Below, in pieces: positions 56,861 through 64,000 of a DNA stretch of 64,000 bases. Below the pieces are notes generated by a model that did not search any database, had not been told where the DNA came from, and was given only the letters and a program-made list of their open reading frames with translations. The translations under genes and the position numbers were made by a program. The stretch's first letter is position 1. Each line of letters starts with the position of its first letter. Location of the stretch: positions 27,967,157-28,031,156 of the forward strand of contig NC_054875.1 in NCBI RefSeq assembly GCF_018320785.1, in the 5' to 3' direction. The DNA comes from Cheilinus undulatus. Its lineage: Eukaryota > Chordata > Actinopteri > Labriformes > Labridae.

Positions 56861-59235
56861 CCTTTGTCATCACTCGTGTTCTTTTTTATGCTGTCATAGT
56901 ATCAACAAGTCAGTGTCCTGTCATCCACTAAAAACTCTAACCTATTATGCGTATTTTGTTTTTTTCTTGATTACAGAAATGATAGATAAAAAAAAAGGGA
57001 GGAAAAACTAATCAAATTGTCGGTAAAAGACAGCCTTGCCTGTCAACAGAGTTTAGAGACATTCCATTGTAATGTGAGGAGGCCGCCTTGGGCTGTGGCC
57101 GGGTCAGCTGAGAATAAATAGAGTTGTTTTTCTCATTTCTACACTCGTATTTCTGTGATCCCATGTGAATGCATCAATGTCAACAATTGTGCAAATGTCT
57201 ATCTGCCTGCAGCAGTATACTGAGTTACTGGCAATAATGCTGCTGCTCTCTGTTTGGCTCGGATCAATCTTGTAAAGATGAGTTTTGGTGGTGCTGTGAG
57301 AGAAAGCCATGGGAGACAGATAAAGGCTTTAAAGGGAGGTCATAAAAACTGAGGAAAAAGCCAATGATAAGACCTCAACAAAAAACATTAAAGGTGGAGA
57401 ATCATCCATAAATGTATGAAAAACTTTATATGAAAGTGACAGAAATTTCCTCTGGAGTTCAAAGCTAACATCTCAGGCACTTTTTACAATATTCTTCTGG
57501 GTACTTTGCCAGTCACTTTTCAATTACAGGTTTTACTGCAGTTTAACATTCAGTACAAGTCATAGTTAGAGCCATTAGACTGCAGTTACATAGTTTTTGT
57601 TGCTACTCTGGGGGGAAAGAAAATTAGGAGATGTGTAATAGCAGCTGGGTGGCCGGTGCATCCTCCAGATGTTGTCTGGGAAATGTTAATTGACCTGCTA
57701 ATGAAGTCTGGGCTCTGCCTGTCAGCTTGGAGCCGCAGAGAGTCTGTGACATTGGAGGAGACACCTGTCTATCTGACAGCAAACCTGAATGAGTCATAGT
57801 CCCTGTGTCTCTCTCTTTTTCACACAGACTCACACACTTTTTCTTTCCTCCTACAAATTTACGCAAAAGTAGTAGAGCAGGAGGCTTCCAAAGTTAATTT
57901 CACCCTTGTGTGGTCGGCTCTTGTCATTTGGCGGGCGGCCTGGTAAATGTCACCTTCTGTAGCCGGATGAGAGTGTGGATGTTTATGTGTATCCGACCCC
58001 CTCACTGATGTATCATTTGCACCATCTCCTGCCCACATTAGACTTGAGCTAGGGTTAGTCACCAGCAGAGGGCAGTGCAGGGCAGCATTTGTGTTGGTAA
58101 GGTCACGTACTGAGGACTCACTGGAAGTTGAGGCATTAATGGCCACTTGTCTTTCACAAATAACCTTTTCCTGCATTTTAAAAGGTCATGCATGATGATT
58201 CTCCATTAATTTTCCTAAATTATGACCAACTCTATCACAATTTGCTCTGATGAATTAAAATGATAAGCAACACACTTCCTTGTCTTTATCTTTCAGTGCT
58301 TATTGCTGCCTACTGAACCTTTTTCTTATGAGTTTTGATCCTTAAAGCATTAGTGCCAGTGTCTAGTGAAAGGAAACATCTAAGGTCTGTACTTGCATGC
58401 AAATTTAGGTTTTAGTGAACTTTAGGTGCTGTTTTCACAGTGGGGATCCCAATTTCCATGGGTGGCACCAGGGGGGACAACAGGGGGCTGAAATGTGAAA
58501 ATAAAAAACAGGGTATGTCAAAATATCAGTCCTTCTCTAGGTCAGTCTCTCACTAAAACTAATATTAAATGCAACCACTGAATAAAAAGACATTAAAGTT
58601 AACAGGTTCACATTCTCGTTGGTAATTGTTAAAACAGAAATCAATCAGGAATATTTACAAAAATAAACTGAATGAAATTAATAAATAACAGAATGATTAT
58701 GTCTTAATAACAAACTAGGAAAATATCATAAATGTGCATGTTTTATTTGATGTTTGATATTATAATGTACAAGGAGTTTTAGAAACTTCAAAAGAAGGGG
58801 TCCCCAGGTAACTGCTGGGGTTCTTGGCATGACAAAGTTTGGCAACCGCTGGTATAAAGATACGCTTTTTGGAAAGAAATATATCATGACATTTGAAAGT
58901 ACAGTGGATTGAGTACTGAACTAGTTACCCACTTGTTTGATAAAAAAAAATCTGTTTCCATGGTTGATATCCACATAATACGTGGCAAATCACGGTGTTT
59001 AAAGTGAGAGGGAGAGAGAGAGTGGAAGGGGTCGGCGGGGGTGAGCAAGCCAGGAGAAGGAAGAAGGGGGCACTGTTTTAAATCATCGGTCACCCATTTA
59101 AATGACTTGGACTAATGTAAAAAATTTGCATAGAATTCAACCTCTTTTGGAAAAAATAATGACAAGAAAAATTCCACGTCAGTGTGCAAACATGATGAGA
59201 ACAACATTAGCTTGATTCTCTCTCTCGCTTTTGTT

Positions 59236-59400
59236 TTTTTTTTAATTAATTTTTGGGCCTTTTAATGCCTTTTGTAGATAGTGGAGGACAGTGGGTAGAC
59301 TCAGAAACAGGGGAGAGACATGCAGCAAAGGGCCACAGGCCGGATTTGAACCTGAGCCGCCCGCGTACACGGTGCAGTCCTTAAACCACTCGACCATCTG
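59236..59400 (-). mobile_element. tRNA-derived SINE
   Basis: Reversed on the plus strand: ccttttaatgccttttgtag, gacagtgggtagactcagaaa, gaaacaggggagagacatgca, cggatttgaacctgagcc (B box) and ccttaaaccactcgacc (A box). It belongs to the 19712-19900 family. Confidence 0.75.
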
Positions 59401-62400
59401 CAAACTCCAATTCTATCTTTCAATGTGCAACAAATTTGTTTAAATATAACACTTTCCAAAGTATAAATTTGACTTAGAACCAGTGAGAATTTTATAAACA
59501 CAGTAAATTAAAATGAACACTTTGGGAGTTAGATGAACACTGATGATTTTGCTGTGTGTTCATCAGTGCATAATAAATCGTCTCTGGTGCTTACCCTTCT
59601 ATGGCATTTTAAAAACCAAACTACAGAAATGTTAATTATAATAAGGCATTGTTTGCTTTTGTAAGTTACCGTGGCATCAGTATAAATTCTTCTTTTAGGG
59701 ACCTGTACTTCTTTCTCAGGTCCTGGTGTCTCTCCGCCACGGCAGTGTGGAGTCATGAGGGGAGGGGTGTAGTCATACAGGCAGAGTTAATGGCAATCAG
59801 ACTGGTGCAATATTTCTCTGTGCGGCAGCAGATACAGGGACCCCTCCACCCAACAACCCCCCACCCCAGGGAGCCGAATAACATTGTGACTGTGTCCCGA
59901 GCTACTGAGCTATACTGCAAAGTCACAGACCTGCATCACAGTCACAGCACAAGGCAGAGTTTGGACCCTCTGTGTCTTTTTATCTCTCATATTTGTGCAG
60001 CAGGGAAATGTGGCTTCTTCCTTGTTGTGGGTAGAGAAAGGAAATCTGTACATGCCAGGATGATAGAGACACTGATGCAAGCTTCTGAGGGTGTGTTTAC
60101 TTGTTCCATGCCAGCTCCAGTGTCCAATCTATCCCATTAATTCAGACAGGAAATCATGTCCTCCGTCTGGCGGCCACTTTCGATGAGTTATGGCTGCTCT
60201 TCCAAGCGAGCGGTTGTGATGAAAGGCAACGTTGCTGGTGGAAGGCACACTGCGAAACAAGAAAGCACCCACACACACCCATTCTGTACAGTGACAGGGT
60301 GATTTAGTGGCTTTTAATCATTCCCAAATTGCCTGTCATTCCCTCTCTCACCGCAGCACTTGATTACACACATCGGCATGCTACATGAAACAAGATCCCA
60401 CTCCAGCCAGTCTGTGGGAGAACCCTGAATCAGAGTTTTATGGTTATTGGGAGTGGAGTATATTAAATTGTTTCTGGTTGGACATGTGGAGGAGCATGAA
60501 AGTGCAAAGTGAGCAGAAAGGGGCAGTGAGCCTTCATACATCTCCAGCTGTGAGGACCAAGACTTCATCAAGGCCATTGGTGGCGTGTGGTAAATCCACT
60601 AAATCCACTTGCTCCACATTCTGCCTGCCTTTCCAAAGGATTTTGGGGAGATACAGAGCCAGTTAGTTGTGATTCTAAATCCTAGCCCCATGTAGTGCCA
60701 AGCTCAAACAGCCTGAGGGTAGAAAGCTTTGGTCAGAGCCGTGTCCTTATCTGACTGCTTTTTTAATGTGCTGTTACAGTTAATTCTGCAAATGCGTTGT
60801 TTACAGAGGAGTCATTAGACCACTTCCCCGCTGATTCTGCATGTTTTGGTTGTTAAAACTCAGATTTGACAAGGTTTCAAAAGGCCTTGCAAGGTGAACA
60901 GTAATTACTAATGAAACAGTGGCATTTCTAACATCTTATTTTCATTACAGTATATTACCAAGAAGCACAATCTTAAACTGTTGAATACGAATCAAAACCA
61001 CATCTTCAGCTTAAAATAGCAATGAAATACATTCATGTTGTCCACTCAGAGCTATATTAAGCAGTTAATGACCATGACTAGCCAAAACAGCATATGTGTT
61101 TTGGCTGCAGTTACAGCTGTATACACCCGAGGCTTTTTAGGGTCATGTTTGCAGATTGCTCTTTAATACAAGGGAAGTCTGGAACGTGTCAAAGCTGCCT
61201 ACAGATGAGAAACCGTAATCTCTCCACACAACTCTGGGTTACTTTGAAGGGTTTAGATTTTTGCTGGTTTGTTGGATACATGCCTGGGTTCAAGATGCAT
61301 GACCCCAGTCTGACTGACAAGTGACCCAGCTTACTAGCAGTGCAGAGATTAGCATAAATACACGCACGGAATCACAGCTAAAAAGCCAACATGTGAATGG
61401 CATAATCCGAGTTACGCAGGCACACAGACAGATTCAACAACAGAAAAATTCTGGTCTTTTTTATTTATTTTTGTCTGTGTTATTATCTCTTTTGGACGAG
61501 AGACAGTCTGAAAATCAAATCCAAATTTACTTTTTTTTTTTTTTTTAACAAGGCCACATTAGGTTGCTGAAAAAAAATTAATCTTTCCAAGAGTATTTCA
61601 ACCAGTAGAAACTTAAACACATTAACAAGTTTGGGAATGTGAAATTTCTTTGGTGGATAGGCTGATGTCTGTATGTACTTGAAGGGGTAGTGAGGCTGAC
61701 AGCAGGACAGGATACCCCCTATAGAGTCTAGACAGTGGTGGTGGTGATGGAAAGAGTAGGTTAAGATGAAAAGTGAACTTCTGAGGAGCTTGACCCACAC
61801 ACTGATGAGATGGCTTGGAGGTGGGGACGAAGGGATGCAGGATGGCATGGAGAAGCTGGACCAGGATGAAGATGTAATGGAGGTGGCTGGGGTGGAGGAC
61901 GGTTGCAGCAGTTGGACTGAAAAAAACAGACTGACTGTGGCGGAGAGGAGAACAGACAACTGCTGGATGATTGAATGGAAAGAGGTCATCGCAGAATGGC
62001 TCAGAGACTAAGAGAGGAGATGCCCAAACCGGATTGCTTTCACACTTGCAACATCAATCTGTGCCTGGGTCCACTTGCGTATGTTCTCAGTCTAATACAG
62101 CAGGTATGCACGTAACTGGTTTGCAAACCAGCCAAGGAGCGGAAAGAAGAAGAAGCTACCATGGCAACCATTTAGGTCATGACCTGAGCAGAGATAGTTT
62201 ATGTTTTAAGCCAACAAAAGAGTCCATCATGCTACCATGGATGTTTTTAAAATTATTTTTTAAGATGCCTGCAACATCCTTCTTTGTTTCTACACATCTA
62301 CGTGCAGTGCACATAGTGGTTTATTATAGGTGATGAGGAGACATTTATTACCTTTGCAACTCATCTTGTGACTTCATCTTGTGTTCATCTGTAAGGTGAG

Positions 62401-62993
62401 CCTGATGAAAGTTTTGCTTTTACAATGACGTCATATACCTGACCTGACTTTTGTGTCAGGGCATGGTTGCATCCACATCTCATACAAACCATGCCAGAGT
62501 CCACTTGAATTGCACCCTACACCACCTCCAAAACTAGACCTGGGACTGGTACCCAGGTGAGGTTTGTTTGCATTCACACTGATCAAAACGAACCACACTT
62601 TTGGCTCAAGTGTACTTAGATCTGGGGCTGAGCCCCCAGAGTGTAAGACTACTACCAAAAATTGTGCCAAGGGGGTTAGCAAAACTTTTTTTTAACTTGT
62701 ATTTTATCTTGTTTTTTTTTTTTTAAATAAGGAGAAAGACAGTTTTTATTCACGAAGTGTCTTAAGATCAGTGGCTTCAGGAATGACCAGGGGTATGCCT
62801 ACAGCATGATGCAACCGATAATCTTACAGGGTTACAGGTGTCGGGCAGGCTTTTTCCATTTTGGCTACCAGAAAAATATTTCAATGTTGCATTGGCAGGG
62901 CCCCAACCTGGAACATGCAGGGTTTTTTAGAAACCTTCCGGGTTTAAGCCCTGTAAACCACCCCCACCTAGCCTGAGATGCTATAGATGCTCG

Positions 62994-64000
62994 CAGTTGC
63001 AATCAAAATTTTTCAACCCTGATTATAGATCAGATTTATTTTATTTTGAGCTATTTGCAATGAACAAATCAAGCAAAAGCAATGTAAAAGCTCAACACAA
63101 CTATTGCTTCAAGTGGTTTCCCCAAGTTCAACTGAAAATGCAACTTCTCCTGTCTCAAAATTCTTCAACCCTTTCATGGCAAGTATCTTTAATACTTAGT
63201 AGAGCACCCTTGCTTCTATGACCTACTGCAAACGAGATGTATAGCCAGACACCAGCTTCTGGCAGCATTCTTGAGTTATCTTAGCCAATTCCTCATGTGC
63301 AATGACCTCCAGTTCAGTAATGTTCACGTGTCTGCATGCTGCAACCGCCTTCTTCAAATCCCACCAGAGATTTTCTATGGGGTTCAAGTCAGGCGACTGT
63401 GATGGCCATTGTAGAATCTTCCAGGATTCTTCTGCAACCAAACCTTGGTGGAATCTGAGGTATGCTTGGGATCATGGTCCTGTTGGAAAGTCCAAGCATC
63501 AGTTTCCTCATAGACAGCACAACATTTCTTCCTAGGATTGCCTGGTGTTTCAATGAACTCATCTTGCCTTCCACAGGCTGCAGGTTTTCAGTACCAGAAG
63601 ACACAAAGCAGCCCCAGAGCATCACTGAGCCACCACCATGCTTAACTGTGGGCTCAGAGGTCTTCTCAGTGACTGCAGCGTTCTTCTCCCTCCAGACCAT
63701 TTTTGTTTCATCCCTTCATAGAACAGAATCCCAAAACCTCTGTGGCTTATTTATATGATTCTAAGCCATGATTGGAGCCAACTTTGCTTGTGCTTTTGAG
63801 TCATTCGTGATGTATGTCTTGGGGTTCTAACATGGACACCTTACTCACTGAAACCTCAGTCAGTGTTGCCACCAAGGTTTGATGGAGGTCTTTTCAGTCA
63901 CAAGAGTTTTTCACAACCTACCTTTTCATATATCTGGCTGCAGCCATTGATAGCTTACTTTTTCTGCCCTGCCCTGGTAGTGTAACCACTGTTCCTGCCC
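62994..64000 (-). pseudogene. Tc1-like transposon with frameshifted transposase, cut by the right edge
   Basis: The left terminus is cagttgcaatcaaaatttttc, a known teleost Tc1 end. On the minus strand, from the right edge inward, the transposase gives SKLSMAAARYMKR, GGGSVMLWGCF, HDPKHTSDSTKVW, WPSQSPDLNPIENLWWDLKK and GYTSRLQ at the C terminus. At least one frameshift (about 63410) and an internal stop break it. It is the least decayed Tc1 copy here. The N terminus and other TIR lie beyond 64000. Confidence 0.88.

Larger units (their letters stand above)
50850..62990. other. Gene-poor region right of the CYP3A gene
   Basis: I found no gene on either strand. It contains a Tc1-end element (51112-51388), SINE-type sequences (52168-52362, 52485-52570, 59236-59400), the pentamer satellite (54838-56860) and simple repeats. 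57000-59200 and 59700-62400 look like single-copy sequence without recognisable exons. Confidence 0.6.

Noticed and set aside
55791..56931. Overlapping plus-strand ORFs of 95-139 codons rich in Ser, Tyr, His and Ile
   Set aside because: They are translations of the pentanucleotide satellite in shifting frames, not genes.
59649..60140. A 163-codon plus-strand ORF
   Set aside because: No recognised domain, no Kozak or splice context, and ordinary non-coding composition. I cannot rule out a lineage-specific gene but have no evidence.
61483..61989. A 168-codon minus-strand ORF rich in Ser and His
   Set aside because: The reading arises from low-complexity GGTGG/GATG-rich plus-strand sequence and runs through poly-T; no family similarity.

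Overview
The window is vertebrate nuclear DNA from a teleost fish. It has intron-rich genes with GT-AG junctions, proteins close to known vertebrate families, and teleost-type repeats (Tc1/mariner, hAT and tRNA-derived SINE copies). I assembled gene models by hand from splice junctions, reading frame and remembered family sequences. No alignment or database search was run.

Layout. (1) 480-10422, minus: apeh (acylaminoacyl-peptidase), 21 coding exons; the last ~70 residues lie beyond the left edge. (2) 10423-11004: a head-to-head promoter of about 580 bp shared with capza1. (3) 11005-15897, plus: capza1 (F-actin capping protein alpha subunit), complete in 10 exons, with a polyA signal at 17197. 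(4) 20117-40081, minus: cttnbp2nl, complete in 4 coding exons plus a 5' leader exon and a 12.3 kb intron full of transposon remnants. (5) 40376-41226, plus: a candidate unrecognised gene for a 42-residue peptide, in three exons with a polyA signal, sharing a CCAAT-containing CpG-bearing promoter head to head with cttnbp2nl. (6) 44717-50849, minus: a complete 13-exon CYP3A cytochrome P450. (7) 50.9-64 kb: no convincing gene. This part holds SINEs, a 2 kb degenerate pentanucleotide satellite, and a Tc1 transposon running off the right edge.

The genes do not form a pathway. Apeh is a cytosolic oligopeptidase, capza1 and cttnbp2nl act on actin and the STRIPAK/PP2A complex, and CYP3A is an ER monooxygenase. 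The capza1/cttnbp2nl neighbourhood matches the vertebrate linkage CTTNBP2NL-WNT2B-ST7L-CAPZA1, which supports naming the capping subunit capza1. WNT2B and ST7L are absent between them here.

The main candidate novelty is the small spliced gene at 40376-41226. Other notable points are a mitochondrial-presequence-like alternative N terminus for apeh, a uORF/start overlap in the cttnbp2nl leader, a Trp-to-Cys change in capza1, two copies of a short TIR element, and the ATCAT satellite, which creates misleading ORFs.
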